The translations under genes were made by a program, and so were the position numbers. From Isoetes taiwanensis (Eukaryota > Streptophyta > Lycopodiopsida > Isoetales > Isoetaceae), in NCBI GenBank assembly GCA_021234155.1, contig JAJEKV010000012.1, forward strand, positions 2,627,724 through 2,691,723: 64,000 nucleotides of DNA, in the 5' to 3' direction. Shown here in pieces: positions 23,381 to 35,109 of the stretch. The notes beneath the pieces were generated by a model. The model searched no databases. It was not told the origin of the DNA and saw only the letters and a list, made by a program, of their open reading frames with translations. Each line of letters opens with the position of its first letter. Within the stretch, counting starts at the first letter, position 1.

Positions 23381-25526
23381 ATGGAGTCCGGCGAATCTGA
23401 ATCAGGCGCCCTCCTCATGGATTTTGATGACTCTGCTGAAGATTGGCTTTCGTCTTTGTTGGACGATCCAGACTTTGATACCAAATTTGACTTCTCAGGC
23501 GATTGCGATTTAGTTCTTCCTCCGGAGACTAACGGTTCTGTCTTTTCTGCCCCCTCTTCTTTTGATATTCTTGAGAATGGCATGTCTTCAGAAGATCCTG
23601 CTTGCAGCCCTCAACCGATCCCATTCTCCACTTCTGAATTAGGGTTTTCTTGTGATCCCTGCATGTATGATGCTACAAGTCCCGTTATTGGAGAAAAACA
23701 GGGTTCTCCAATTAGTGTCTTGACTCAGGCGAGCAAGGATTCAAATGACTCTGGTAGTCATGAAGGTAGTGTTGGCTATAACAAAAATTCTGCGGACAAT
23801 TCTGGTTCGGAGGGTGAGACCTATACCTCAAAATTGCATCCAAGGTTCCAGGCTTTGGATGCTGAGCAGGGAAATGTAAGGGTTCGTACTGAAGGTGATC
23901 CTGCTCTACAAAACGCAGAGGGTTCCAGGAAGAAAATGAAAACATGTAAGAGAAAGAGGGAAGAGCCTTTTGTAGAAGTTGGGCACGAAGATGAGGATGT
24001 CAAGGATAACATTGGAGTAGATGAAGAGGAACATAAGAGACAGGCTAGACTGATAAGGAATAGAGAGAGTGCACAGCTATCTAGGCAAAGGAAGAAAAGC
24101 TATATAGGCGAGCTAGAAAACCAGCTGAAGGCATTGAAGACTACTGTAGCTGAGCTTAACAATACTGTCCGTCTTATAAGTGCAGAGAACATGAGTCTCA
24201 GGAGCCAGATTGCGATGATGTACCAACCATTTCCAAACACAGCCACTCCAACTCCTATGGCTTACCCTGTAGCTCCACACTTACGATATCCCACATATAT
24301 GGGTGTCATGCCTAATTCATCTTTACCTCCTGTCCCTATTCCAAAGCTCAAGACAAACAAGGTTGATATGAAGAGCAACGAGAAGAAGACTAGTGCCTCC
24401 AGGGAGTGCAAAGACAATAGGAAGGTGAAACGTCTGGCTAGTGTTGCAGCAATGGGTTTCCTCTGCATTCTTATGCTGCTTCTGCCTACAGATCATGGAT
24501 TTGGAAATCCAAGAACTACCTGGGGTGGTAAATTGCCAAGCATTTCTAGGACTGGGGGAAGAGTCCTGATGAGCTATGACACTTCTTCTTTGGATACTGG
24601 ATCTGCTACTGAAAGACCATTCTTGGATCCAGAAATGAAATTAGATTCTGGACCGGACAATGAAAAGTGCTGTGCCAATTGTGCTGAGCTATGGAAAAGC
24701 GATTCTTTCCTAAGAAATTTTACTGAACCTGTTGCTGCTACTCTGTTTGTGCCAAGAAATGATAAACTTGTAAGGGTTGATGGCAGTCTTGTTGTTCAGT
24801 CAATAATTGCCGCCGACCTGGCAATGAACAACACGGATGATGTGGATGAGATTAGGTTATTGGCATCCACTTACCCTCCCGCACTAACAAAATCCCAAAT
24901 TGTAAATGCCATTACTCCTTATTTTGGAAGAACAAGCAATTACCTAGAAAGTAAGAATTCAATGGATGGCGATGTTTCCTTTACTAGTCCAAAGCTCTCA
25001 CAAGATGTGAAAGCTTTACCTTCAGCACAAGTTCATGTTGCAGAGGACTTCCCAACCGAGGATTTTTCAGGTAAATTTTTTTCCCTGTTTGCCTCAAATA
25101 TGCATTTTATTTTTCTTAGTTATAATTACTAAATCTGTAAATATTGCCTGTTTAATTGAAGGCACTCTATTGAACACAGGAACATGTGTGGAAGTTTTCC
25201 GTTTTGAGACGGATAAACAACCAGCCTCAACAAGCATATCAACTTATGACTACAAACTGAGCAAGGACATGGATAGACAGCCTCCTCGTCTGATGCTCCG
25301 CGGTTTACCAGCTGGATCATATCCGGAGCATACGACAAATAACGGTTCTAGTGGAGATCAGCAAAGCTCTTTGGTCGTCTCTTTGCTAGCACCTCCAGAA
25401 GCACCAAGTGGTGAAGGGAAATTATCAAGAATATTTGTTGTTGTTCTTTTAAACGGAGTTAAATACGTGACTTACTCTTGTATGGTACCTCCTATTAAAA
25501 TGCATTCACCCGTTGTAACAAGGTAA
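23381..25526 (+). CDS. bZIP17/28: Membrane-tethered bZIP transcription factor, bZIP17/28/49 family
   Basis: The CDS joins 23381-25070 and 25162-25526 (684 residues). Family members sit in the ER membrane. On ER stress they move to the Golgi, are cut by site-1 and site-2 proteases, and the N-terminal half enters the nucleus to activate chaperone genes. Visible here are an acidic N-terminal activation region (residues 1-60), the basic region RLIRNRESAQLSRQRKKSY (about 218-236, with the invariant N-x7-R), a leucine zipper to about 280, and a transmembrane segment LASVAAMGFLCILMLLL (about 351-367) preceded by a basic stretch. RVLM about 30 residues beyond the membrane fits a site-1 protease RxLx site. 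The C-terminal luminal domain ends with RIFVVVLLNGVKYVTYSC, which is conserved in the family. Length matches Arabidopsis relatives (675-721). The ATG at 23381 is chosen because it starts the acidic domain. No frame breaks are seen. Confidence 0.9.
25071..25161 (+). other. Intron of the bZIP gene
   Basis: 91 bp, beginning GTAAAT after TTTTTCAG and ending in TTAATTGAAG before GCACTC. It is T-rich and phase 1. Joining the exons keeps the frame (a Gly codon is split) and links residues of the luminal domain. Reading through instead gives a stop within 62 bp. Confidence 0.8.
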
Positions 25527-25665
25527 ACCGCTGTGGTATTACATGCATTTGCAGCTTACTTGGAAATTGGATATTGTTAGGATGCTACAAGGTGTTAGCC
25601 CATTGTAAGGTATGGTCCAATTTTCTCCTTCTTGTGGAGTCAATGTACAATACTTCATATCATAT

Positions 25666-25809
25666 GATAATATTCTACATGAAATGGCACTGCCTCTCTG
25701 ATTTGCTCTGTGGTAATGCGGTTTCTGCTTCAAATATGATAATATTCTATATGAAATGGCACTCCCTGTCTGAACTGCTTTGTGGTAATGTGATTTTTGC
25801 TTCAAACGC
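25666..25809 (+). repeat. 72-bp tandem duplication
   Basis: Two adjacent copies (25666-25737 and 25738-25809) of a unit starting GATAATATTCTA.ATGAAATG and ending CTTCAAA. They differ at about ten positions. They lie in the 3' flank of the bZIP gene. Confidence 0.8.
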
Positions 25810-27410
25810 ATGCAAAGATCTGCTTTATATTTTGCATGAACCTTTGATGATGTGATAGACCTATAAACAGAAAGCCCTTGCTTCATTAAATTTAAACATG
25901 CTTCCTCCCAAAGCTAGTAACTTTTCTTACTAGCATTGGCCTTCCTTTTCCTGCTATTGATTGGCATGATAATTTTTTGAGTTTTATAATTTTAACCCAA
26001 CAGAATCCGTATAACAGCAATAGTCCTGTGTGCATTTACATGCCAACAATCAGGGAAGTAGCCATGCTAGGACAAACATCTACCTAAGTAACCATTTACT
26101 TGGGCAGTCTTACCAATCCTGGTCTAAGCTTTATCCACTGGTTATTGGGAAAACAAAGCCTATTTGTAACACGGTTATTTACAGAACCAAAGTCATAGCA
26201 TAAAGTCTACAGCAATATAAAGCTATTTGAAGCCAGCCTGCTTTATGAAATAATTCAGGGTTGAATGTGTATCCCGGTCCGTCAAGCATGTTATAGACAA
26301 AAGCAAGTAAAAAAATGTTTATGCAACTTTGCCAATCCAGCAAACCATTTCGGATGGATTACCTTTCCCAAACTCGCAAAAGGTTTTTTCTAGAAGGCAG
26401 ATGTTAGGGCATTATAATTGGTGTGAAAAGCAAAAGCTGCCAAAAATAGAGCATCTGATGCACTCAGTGTACAAGTATACAGAGATAAAGGTGTAGCAAA
26501 CCAGGTTTGCACGCCATCATATAAGTAGATCACAGAGAATGCTTATTGCCATTAGCTCTGCTTCAGAATATTCTGCCATTCAAGCTACAAAATGGTGTAT
26601 CAAATAAAATTGGCATGTATTTTCATAAATCAATGCAAAACATTTGTTTGGGTTGCTCCTAAGGGCAAGCCCTCGCTTATTTTGTCAAAGCCATAGGTCA
26701 ACAAACATGCTATCTTCATTCAAGGAAAATTCACAATCCATTGAGAGATTCCTGGCACGCATCAAACAAGGCTGTTAATATCATACAGCCACCTCTTAAC
26801 GCAACACATGTTTACTCGAAAATTACCTTTGTCCCCTAAAATAAATAGCAGAGATATTTAGAATCATTTACTGCTCTAACAACCCCAATGTAATGCAAAC
26901 TCAACCAGCATGTATTCCAAATCTTACATCAGTATCCTAAGGCAAAATGTTAATAAGTCTTGAGTAAGTAGTAATCTGCCCAGGCAAGATCTCACCAAGG
27001 ATTTAGCTTTCTAGCCAGCTAAACCCTTCAGCATTTTGAAAGAGAATCATTGTCCATATATTCTGATCGTGTCTCCATGTTGTATCCAAAGAAGTAAGAG
27101 TATCTCTAAGATATGAAACCTTGGTTACCTGTTATAGAAGTGCTCCATAAATGTTTGGTGCTTAACTCCAGATTCGGGGCTCACATCCCTAATTATATAC
27201 ATAGCTCTTAACAAGGTGGGCATGGAATCCTTTATCTCTCCACTATCATTTTTTTCCGGTAATGCAAGTCCTAAGAAAATCTCTATGATGATACCTGTAC
27301 CACTTTATGGACAAACTATATACACCAATTAGGTTTTTTGCAGATGAAATGCACGCATAGGTTATAAATAGCCCAATCTGTGTTCACTGCCAGAGTAGAT
27401 CTATGCCATG
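25810..27410. other. Intergenic between two convergent genes, nothing recognised
   Basis: Unique-looking AT-rich DNA between the bZIP gene (plus) and the PPR gene (minus). It may contain their 3' untranslated regions. No coding sequence is seen. Confidence 0.45.
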
Positions 27411-28896
27411 CTATCTGTCAAATGAATGCATCATGTTTGAAAGCAAGACAAAAGTTGCAGGATCATAAGGATCCAACTCTATAACATGTTGTATTATCTC
27501 TTCAGAAACCTCACTAATGCTGTGGACCTTGCAACCGCCAAGGAGGGACCTCCATATTTGAACACTTGGCTCAAGTGGCATCATGTTGATAACTGCCAAT
27601 GCCTCATGCAGGTACCCAGCACGACCAAGCAGATCAACCATGCACGCATAATGATGCAATATTGGACTAATAGAATGATCTCCAACCATTGAATGAAAAT
27701 AGTTCCAGCCTTCATTGACAAGACATGCATGACTGCAGGCAGTTAGAACAGAAGTAAAAGCAACACCATCTGGTTTTACCATTTGCAGCTGCATTTGCTC
27801 AAAAAGAGTTAATGCTTTTTCTCCATCTCCATGCTGAGCATATCCTGATATCATTGCACTCCATGACTTGACATCTCTTTCTGGTAACAGTGCAAACATC
27901 TGGAAAGCATCCTTTAAGTTACCACATTTTGCATACATGTCTACTAATGTGCTTCCTAAAAGAATATCTAATTCACATCCTGATGCCTGAAGGATAGAGT
28001 GCACCTGTCTTCCTTGATCCAGGGCAGATAATCCAGCACATGCAGTAAGGACACTAGCAAACGTGACCTTGTCTGGTTGCACACCTTCTGATTGCATTTC
28101 GCCAAAAAGCCTAAGAGCTTCTGTGTTATCACCATGCTGAACATAACTGGCAATCATCACATTCCAGGGTACAACATCTGATTTGATAATTGCATCAAAT
28201 ACTTGGCGGGCATCGTTTATGCTCCCACACTTGGAGTACATGTCAACAAGACTACAGCTCACGTACATATCAGAACCATGTTTGGTTTTAAGATTTGGAG
28301 ATGTATCTGCTTTCCCCATTCTAAGTTTGCTTTAGCTGAACATGCTGTTAGGACAGTGACATAAGTAACTTGATTTGGTTCCACGTTTTCTTGTTGCATT
28401 TGTCTAAACAGCCTAAGAGCTTCCTCAGTTTTTCCATCCTGGACATAAGCATCAATCATGATGGTCCATGAGAAAACATTGCGGTAATAGATTTTTCAAA
28501 TATTTCACGTGCATCATCTATGCACCCACATTTAGAGTACATGCTGATCAGCGTGTTACGTATGAATACATTGAGTCTCAGCCCACTGTTAGCAAGGTGA
28601 AAATGAACCCGTCTACCTTCAGCCAAAGCTTTCATGTCAATGCAGGCTTGTAATAGATACAGACAAGAATCATAGTATACTCTGTCAAATGGCTCCTGAG
28701 AACGTTGGTTATCCATTACAACTAAAAGATGTATTGCCTCCTTCAAGCGCCCTTCTTCACATAGCTTCTTTATGTTCCCAGAAAATCCAGCATAACCATT
28801 CCTCCAGGCCCTACTTACGGATTCTTGAGATATATTTGCAACATTTACGGAAGAAAGTCCATACTTCAAATTGGGCGCAATGCTGCAAAGTTTCAT
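27411..28896 (-). pseudogene. PLS-type pentatricopeptide repeat (PPR) protein, frameshifted and truncated
   Basis: PPR proteins bind organellar RNA and assist its editing, splicing or stability. Three minus frames (28896-28456, 28459-28259, 28319-27411) read in order give about ten PPR motifs of the P, L and S kinds. These include LNVFIRNTLISMYSKCGCID, NVFSWTIMIDAYVQDGK, DVVPWNVMIASYVQHGDNTE and DVKSWSAMISGYAQHGDGEK. They are followed by the region before an E motif (PLEPSVQIWRSLLGGCKVHS). Single-base frameshifts lie near 28470 and near 28300. The protein stops at 27411 just after VLLSNM, where the E/DYW extension normally continues, so the C-terminus is missing. The start at 28896 is the first ATG of the frame. 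With the two shifts it is a pseudogene unless they are assembly errors. Confidence 0.75.
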
Positions 28897-29261
28897 GTAT
28901 TAAAAGCAATCTTACTTCGGCTATACCGATGAACCTAATTTCAGCTAATTGGCAGACTAAAATAATTGAGAATTAGAACTTTGAGGCCAGCTCTAGAGAA
29001 GAATACCCTTTGCATTCTGGGACTAGAGCTCCACTTTGTGCAGTACAATACTTCTCATACTTGTGTCTAATCGTGAATCGCATGATGCAAGCTTGATTAA
29101 TATCCAGCACGTACTCTTCTTGCTGTGCACACTAAAATTTGAATTCTGATGGATGTAGAGATATATATATTTCATTAGTATCAGAGTTCGCCATATATTG
29201 ATGCCCAAAACTGAATACTCGCCCAATTGAAATTATTTGGAGGCAGTGAGCGGTGCTTCGA
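28897..29261. other. Intergenic, 5' side of the PPR gene
   Basis: AT-rich. A short ATATATAT run lies at 29160-29169. No gene or clear promoter can be assigned. Confidence 0.4.
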
Positions 29262-30672
29262 TCGGCTCCCGAAATTAAGTCCAGGAGCCAGCCGGGTTCG
29301 CCCAAGCGAACCCCGAAAATTCGCCCAGGCAAACCCGTGGGATTCGCCCAGGCGAACCCGCCATCTTGACGTGGCGTCTGCGTGGCACTACCTACTGGGT
29401 TCGCTTGGGCGAACCCGAACCGGGGTTAGCCACCGTGCGATGTCAGTGCGATGGCAGTGCATTTATTACCCCTGCCGGGTTCGCCGAAGCGAACCCACCG
29501 GCGGGGGCTACACGGTCAGATACGGATTTCGTACGGGCATTATTTATTAACCCCTGCCGGGTTCGCCCAAAACCCTTTAACCCACGGGCTACACGGTTTG
29601 AAGTTGCTTTATAAGGTTTGCCCTCTTCAAGAATCATCTCACATCTCGTGGCGATTGTCCTTTCATTGCGGCAAGAAAGTGATCCGATCGTGATCCGGGC
29701 TCATTTATTCTTGGGCAATAGGAGTGTAAGGGTTGTTTTGCAAGCAATCGGTGTCTTTGGGCAAGAAGAAACAAGCATTGCGGTCTTTGCAAAAGCATGA
29801 TGGGAAGAATGGGGACTTATTCATTTCCTCCACGGGGATCGATTTGTAAGCGGCGGACGAGCATAATGAGGGATCAAAAAGTCGGTGGATGAATTCCGGG
29901 TGCCGCGGCGAGAAGCTTCGGTCCATCGGCCATGGCTCCCGGATGGACGTAACAAGACTCGGATTTGGAGGATTTGGACGATTTAAGCGATCGGTGGAGG
30001 AGGATATGGGGGCTTAATCGATATAAGCGAAGACCGGGAAGCAATCCGTGAGGATTAGAGGGTTTTGCATTTGGAAGGGAGAAAAGCAAAAACGCAAAAG
30101 TTGTAAGCAATATCGCGGGCTAGGGATTGACAAAAGGCTCTTTTGCGTATGAGGGTTCCGTGAGAGGATTATCCGCTTTATCTTCTCTTGGAATTGGGCG
30201 TAACGATGGAGGTGCAACAAATCGCATGCCCACGCTTTCTGGATGATCCGCAGATGGCCCCAACTCTTGAATCGTGTGTAGTTCTCGCACCAATCAAGCC
30301 TCCTCTAATGTTCCGCATTGGTCCAAAAATTCGGTTCCACCGAAAAGAAGAACGTAGAGAAATGAAATCGACCCCGCTGATGATGAAAATGAAGAAGATG
30401 AAGGTTCGGTACGCCAGACGGCCCCTACTTGCGCCATCATCGACCGCCGACGCCGGGTTGGCTTAACCCAAGAGGGTCAGCCGGGTCCCACACGCTTGAC
30501 TCCCTGCCACCTGACACTTAACCGCGGTTTGGGTTCGCCCAAGCGAACACGGCGAAGAATGCCACGCAGCGACATATACCGCCAACCGCCACGCCAATCC
30601 ACGCCCCTCCCTGGTTCGTTTCGCTGGGCGAAATCCGCTGGCATGTTGACTCAATTTCGGGAGCCAATAAAG
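29262..30672. mobile_element. Putative non-autonomous TIR element rich in GGGTTCGC hairpins
   Basis: The left end carries CGGCTCCCGAAATTAAGTCC (29265-29284) and the right end, read on minus, TGGCTCCCGAAATTGAGTCA (about 30666-30647). In both cases TCGCCC/GCGAA-type sequence follows, so long imperfect terminal inverted repeats are visible. The interior repeats a hairpin GGGTTCGCCCAAGCGAACCC and variants near 29294, 29341, 29398, 29478, 29559 and 30531. The middle (29620-30470) is GC-richer with no intact ORF and may be captured gene sequence. No transposase is present. Target-site duplication was not identified, so superfamily (MULE-like is a guess) and exact ends are uncertain. Confidence 0.5.
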
Positions 30673-30740
30673 TGGACGGGCAGCGAGCGTTTTGCATGTG
30701 TGACCCCACCAACTTGAACATTCTTCTATGGTTATGAGAG

Positions 30741-30924
30741 GGATAACACCCGAGTTCTTAGGTGTTATCCGCCTTAACAACCTGAGCCCGAGAGTTTTAT
30801 GGTGGTTTTTATAACAAGCTAGGTGTTTATGGGCTTTTTAATGTGTTACTGGTGGGTAACACCATTGCAACCAACGGCTGAGATTTGATCTCAACATTAA
30901 AACCTGAGGGCCAGGTTGTTAAGG
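30741..30924. repeat. Nested inverted repeats (foldback)
   Basis: GGATAACACC (30741-30750) pairs with GGTGTTATCC (30761-30770). CCTTAACAACCT (30772-30783) pairs perfectly with AGGTTGTTAAGG (30913-30924), and inside it GCCC pairs with GGGC. GTGTTAC (30843-30849) pairs with GTAACAC (30856-30862). Together they form an outer stem with internal hairpins. This may be a MITE-like foldback. Confidence 0.65.
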
Positions 30925-31747
30925 TGGTGGCAAACCATCAAGCGGGAGCAGGGTTTTTTTATCATTGACCTTTTGAAAGGTTGAAATCTTAGTTACCGAC
31001 CTGAGGTCCACACTTGTCGAATTGAACCTGGAAATAAAAAATAATAAATAACAGATGTCCCTTCAAATTCAAATTCAAATATCTTATTAATTTACAATTT
31101 TATGTTCAAGGATCTTAAGGAGCACATGACCATGTAGCACAAGAACCCAGATAGCACAAGAGCCGAAAAAGAATTTTTTTTTGAAGAACGACAAACTTTA
31201 TTGAAACTCCAAGCCAAAAGCCAGATACAAATGCAGAGGCGGGAATAAAATCTCAGAGGATAATCATGATCCGCTGAGTAGAACCACCAGCCTATACTTA
31301 AGACAACACACTCAAATAGGACTCAAATATCAACTGTCGCTTGGTAGGAGCAAGCGAAGAACAATGGTAGGCCTTAGCGATTCTAGCTTCTGCGTCCTGG
31401 AGGATGGTGGCTGAATGGTGGCGTCATCACCTTGGCCCCATTCTCAAGCTTAAGACAATGCATATCCCCAGAAAGGATCACACCAAAACCTAAAACAAAC
31501 AAAATAAATCTCAAAAGCAATGCAGCTTAACACAAATGATCGTTCTTCCACATTAGCACATATCTTCTTTGATGTCTAGTCATCAATGCCCTGGCCACCC
31601 TGGCCATGCTCATCGCAAACCGCGTGATAATAGCTTGACTTGTTGTCGGTCTATGATTTTCATGATCCATATCTGTCATCCACAAATCCAAGTGCTTGAG
31701 CTAAGAATTTCTGCACATGCTCTAGATCATTCCAAATGGCCATGATA

Positions 31748-32024
31748 TCACCGGGCACCAGACTTCGAACCTCTACAACAAAACGGACTCCACCAAAACC
31801 CTGAACAAGTGTGACTGATGGGCCAATCATACAGGTTTGCCTTGTAGTTGTTGTTTTGCGTCGGATATAGTGACTTCCAGCCTGCTGTAACTCGTACCAT
31901 GGTAGAAGTGTCCCAGTATGTCGTGGAAGGAAACTCTATGCCCAAGTACTTGTATATGAGTGCTACCTCCACATTTTGCCTCTGATAAGTGAAGGAGGGA
32001 AGTTTTGGCTGGCGCGCAGAGCAT
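31748..32024 (-). pseudogene. LINE reverse transcriptase, distal fragment
   Basis: Frames with ALIYKYLGIEFPSTTYW and AGWKSLYPTQNNNYKANLYD resemble the segment following the YADD motif in plant LINE reverse transcriptases (KYLG, then the AGW..LY..QN region). It is short, lies in alternate frames, and is not functional. Confidence 0.5.
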
Positions 32025-32239
32025 TGCCCTTAATTTTGGTCATATTAGTTGTGGGCATAGTAAATTCTATCGCAACTTTAAATTTTCAACAAATACAGAA
32101 GAAATATTCTATGAATAATACACTGGTGGCACTGAGATTGCCCCCAGCCATTTGATGAGTTAAATCCTAGAAAATTTTCTAAATATTAGAATTGGGTTAT
32201 TTGGCTTCAATATCTATTTTTTCAGGGACTAGAGACAAT

Positions 32240-33054
32240 TCAGCAAAGGGTTTCCTCCACTTGTTTCCCGAATGGCCCTTTTTTCCTGTCATTGTGTAAG
32301 CTTTTTGGAGCTCGGATAGATAGAGGAGCATGCCCAAATGTGCCTAAAGCACGTATAGCAACAAAAATTGGCACATGATCTGACTCAATCCTTTCACTGC
32401 CAATAGAAAGATTGACCATCTGATTAATAAATGATGGCTTGGCTAAAATATAGTCCACCACACTTGCATTCCTGCAAGTACATTTTCCAGAACTGGGAAA
32501 TTTTGCTATGCCATTATATATAATCATATCAAGACCACTACATAATGCCAATACATGGTGTCCTTGTGGATTAGGCCATCTAATCCTATCATCAGAGTGT
32601 TGTGCGTCCATTAAAATCATCTAGCAAAAGCACATCACCTGTGGAACCAAATAGAATATCGTGTTCCAAAGGAGAAAAGGGATCATCCCTATCTAAATTA
32701 TCAGAACTGTACACACGAGATTCTCTTGGTGGAAAGTAACAACCAGCAACATAAAGCTTTCCAAATTGTCCTAGTATACTGAAGTGATGCCATTTTATTC
32801 AGGACTGTCACTAAATGTGTAAATTCATGTCTAACAGAGCAAGCAATTCCACCAAAACCTTTAAGCCTCCATTCTTTTTTATTCCATACTGAATACATCA
32901 TTTTAAACCCCATAATGTCAGGAAGTCCTACCTCTTCATTTTCACACGTCTCAAGAAAGTATATTACATCTACATTACTTAAAATGTCCTCCATAGTGTC
33001 AACTTTTGCATGCTTTAGTGTATTGATATTCCAGCAAGCAAACCTGACAGTCAC
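32240..33054 (-). pseudogene. LINE endonuclease domain (APE type), broken
   Basis: Frame 33054-32701 opens with FACWNINTLKHAKVDTMEDI and has VIYFLETCENEE and GFGGIACSVR. Frame 32620-32240 has ILMDAQHSDD (equivalent to GDFN), ASVVDYILAKPS and ESDHVPIFVAI. WNINTL, the ET(C/H)E motif and SDHxP are the hallmarks of LINE endonucleases that nick target DNA. A frameshift around 32650 splits it. It lies immediately behind ORF1 and shares wording (ETxEHEE, GFGGIAC) with the plus-strand LINE at 47 kb, so both are from related families. Confidence 0.7.
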
Positions 33055-33060
33055 TGTTTC

Positions 33061-34711
33061 CTATGCTGTAGGTGCATTTTCCACATTTCTTTCTTCCACA
33101 ACAACATGTCCCTTCCTCCAAAATGCCTTATGACCATTCTTCCTTGCATCTTTTAATTTCTGAAGTTCTTGTTTATACTCAATATATTGTTCCTTTGTCA
33201 GATCACCATTAATCCATACCTTCTCTCCCCTTAACAATGCCCGCTTGCTCAAGACACCCATCTTATTCTCCTTGTTTGCAAATTTCACAATAATATGCCT
33301 CGTATTACCAAAGGATTTGCCTACTCGAAATGCCTCAACTACATCACCATCAAAATCTAATTTGGATTTGATAAATATGTGTACCTTCTCCTTTGTGTTC
33401 TCCTTTGTATCTTCTGGTAGACTGACCACGCGAATGTTCATAGGCCTTTTCTGCCTCTCTTGCTCTTCCATAAATGAATCTAACGCTTTGTTCCTGTCCT
33501 GCTGATCTTTAATGAAAGAAGTGAGCTGTTGTTGTACCTGCGTAATGCTGCCATTGTCAGATTATCCTGTGTTATCTTCATCTTCTGCATCTCCATCTTC
33601 TCATGGAATAAAATAACGGCTAAGGTTAGCCAAATAGTTATTTTGCAGCATTTTTGCCAAGAAAAATGGCTAAAGTAAATGGGAAAAAATGCCAAAAATA
33701 AGAAAATTTTAGCCCAAGTTTTTTGCTGACTACGTGAGATTCTATGTTAAATAGCCAAACCTCCACCTCTAGAAAGCTCCACCAGAACATCGATTATCTA
33801 AACCTAAGAAAGAGTGGGCTTGAAAAAATGGATGGATTAGCCTAGAAACCGACACCAAGATATTTATGAACTTTAAGAAATTACCAATTAGGGTTCTATT
33901 TTTTCTTGTTCTAGGTATGAAGTTGAAGCATAGAGAGATGATTACATCTAGAAGGAACAATGTGCTCTTTTTTGTTGAGTTTTGAACATGTTTATGTAAT
34001 AATTTATGTCTTTGTTGCTTCTTTAGATCAAGAAAGCTTAAAGCAATGATTATAATTCGGTAAAAAAAATGCCACATTATGTTGAATCCCATTGTGTCTT
34101 TATCCAAAGGCTTGGATTTTTTAAAATTAGCATAGTGCAATGGCTAATATTTGTCTCTCCATTTTGTGAAAGTTTAGCCAAATGCAAGAAACCATGATGG
34201 AAGAAAATCATCTAGTTTAGCGAACCCTCAGAAAGTTCTACCTCCAATTTGAAGGTATTTTAACCAAACCTATTTTGGCTACACCAAAATATAGGAGTAG
34301 TAATTTATTCAATGCATCTTCTTACATCATCTCACGGACTTCAGATCGCATGCTCTCCTTAAATTGTTCAAGCTCTGATTGAATGCTCGCTCGAAATTTC
34401 TCCATCTTTAATTGCATCTGCTCCATATAAACCTTTTTAAAATCCTTCATCAATGAGTTCACAGCCTCGTTTAGAGATTTCTGCATTGCTGCCATCAAAT
34501 CAACCTTCATAGCTTCCATCATCTGCTGCATAGAAAGGGCTAGCGATTTTTCCATAGAGCTTTCAAGTTTATCAACAAAACCTGTCAGTGGAGACTCAAT
34601 TTCTGCTGCAAACAAGGCACTAGAGTTCAGCTCTGATGCTGAGATGGCTGGAACATCTCGATCAGGGGACCCACAAGAAGGAGACCCCCCTTGAGCTTTC
34701 TTCTTGGCCAT
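33061..34711 (-). pseudogene. LINE ORF1 (RNA-binding nucleoprotein), disrupted by an insertion
   Basis: The N-terminal part (34711-34322) is rich in Met, Gln, Glu and Lys and looks like a coiled coil (KLESSMEKSLALSMQQMMEA). The C-terminal part (33471-33061) has an RNA-binding-like block with EAFRVGKSFGNTRHIIVKF, then KRALLRGEKVWINGDLTKEQ. A 713-bp element sits between them. Across its excision the same frame continues apart from two TAA codons. LINE ORF1 proteins coat the element RNA. Confidence 0.6.
33602..34314. mobile_element. hAT-like MITE inserted in LINE ORF1
   Basis: An AT-rich, non-coding segment is flanked on both sides by the 8-bp direct repeat CATCTTCT (33594-33601 and 34315-34322). 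Its ends are imperfectly inverted: CATGGAATAAAATAAC on the left and, read on minus, CATTGAATAAATTAC on the right. GTTAGCCAAATAG and GTGTAGCCAAAATAG follow inward. An 8-bp duplication is typical of hAT transposons. No transposase is encoded, so it is non-autonomous. Confidence 0.7.
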
Positions 34712-34904
34712 ATATTAATCAACAAAAAGAACCCGACCGGAAAATGTCAACTTCAGATAGCTAAACAGATCCAAATCTGGTCATGCTATATATCATTGAA
34801 AAGTTCTTGGAACCAACTTTTCAACAAGCCTAAACATGCGATAATCGGACACTATATGTGAAAGTTATGGCTTGTCGAAGTTTTGCTATACAAACCCTAG
34901 CGTC

Positions 34905-35067
<163 letters not shown>

Positions 35068-35109
35068 GTATTAATTTTTGGGAGATCTCAAAGGTCTAAA
35101 GACATAAAA

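Larger units (their letters stand above)
31167..34715 (-). mobile_element. LINE retrotransposon (minus), internally deleted
   Basis: On minus, in order: ORF1 (34711-33061, interrupted by a MITE), the apurinic-type endonuclease (33054-32240), a piece of the reverse-transcriptase distal part (31972-31748) and a 3' region ending at a T-run on plus (31169-31178), which is an A-tail on minus. The catalytic reverse-transcriptase core is missing, so it is a deleted copy. Target-site duplication was not determined. Confidence 0.65.

Noticed and set aside
23311-23583. Minus-strand frame over the bZIP gene start
   Set aside because: Shadow of the acidic N-terminus of the bZIP protein.
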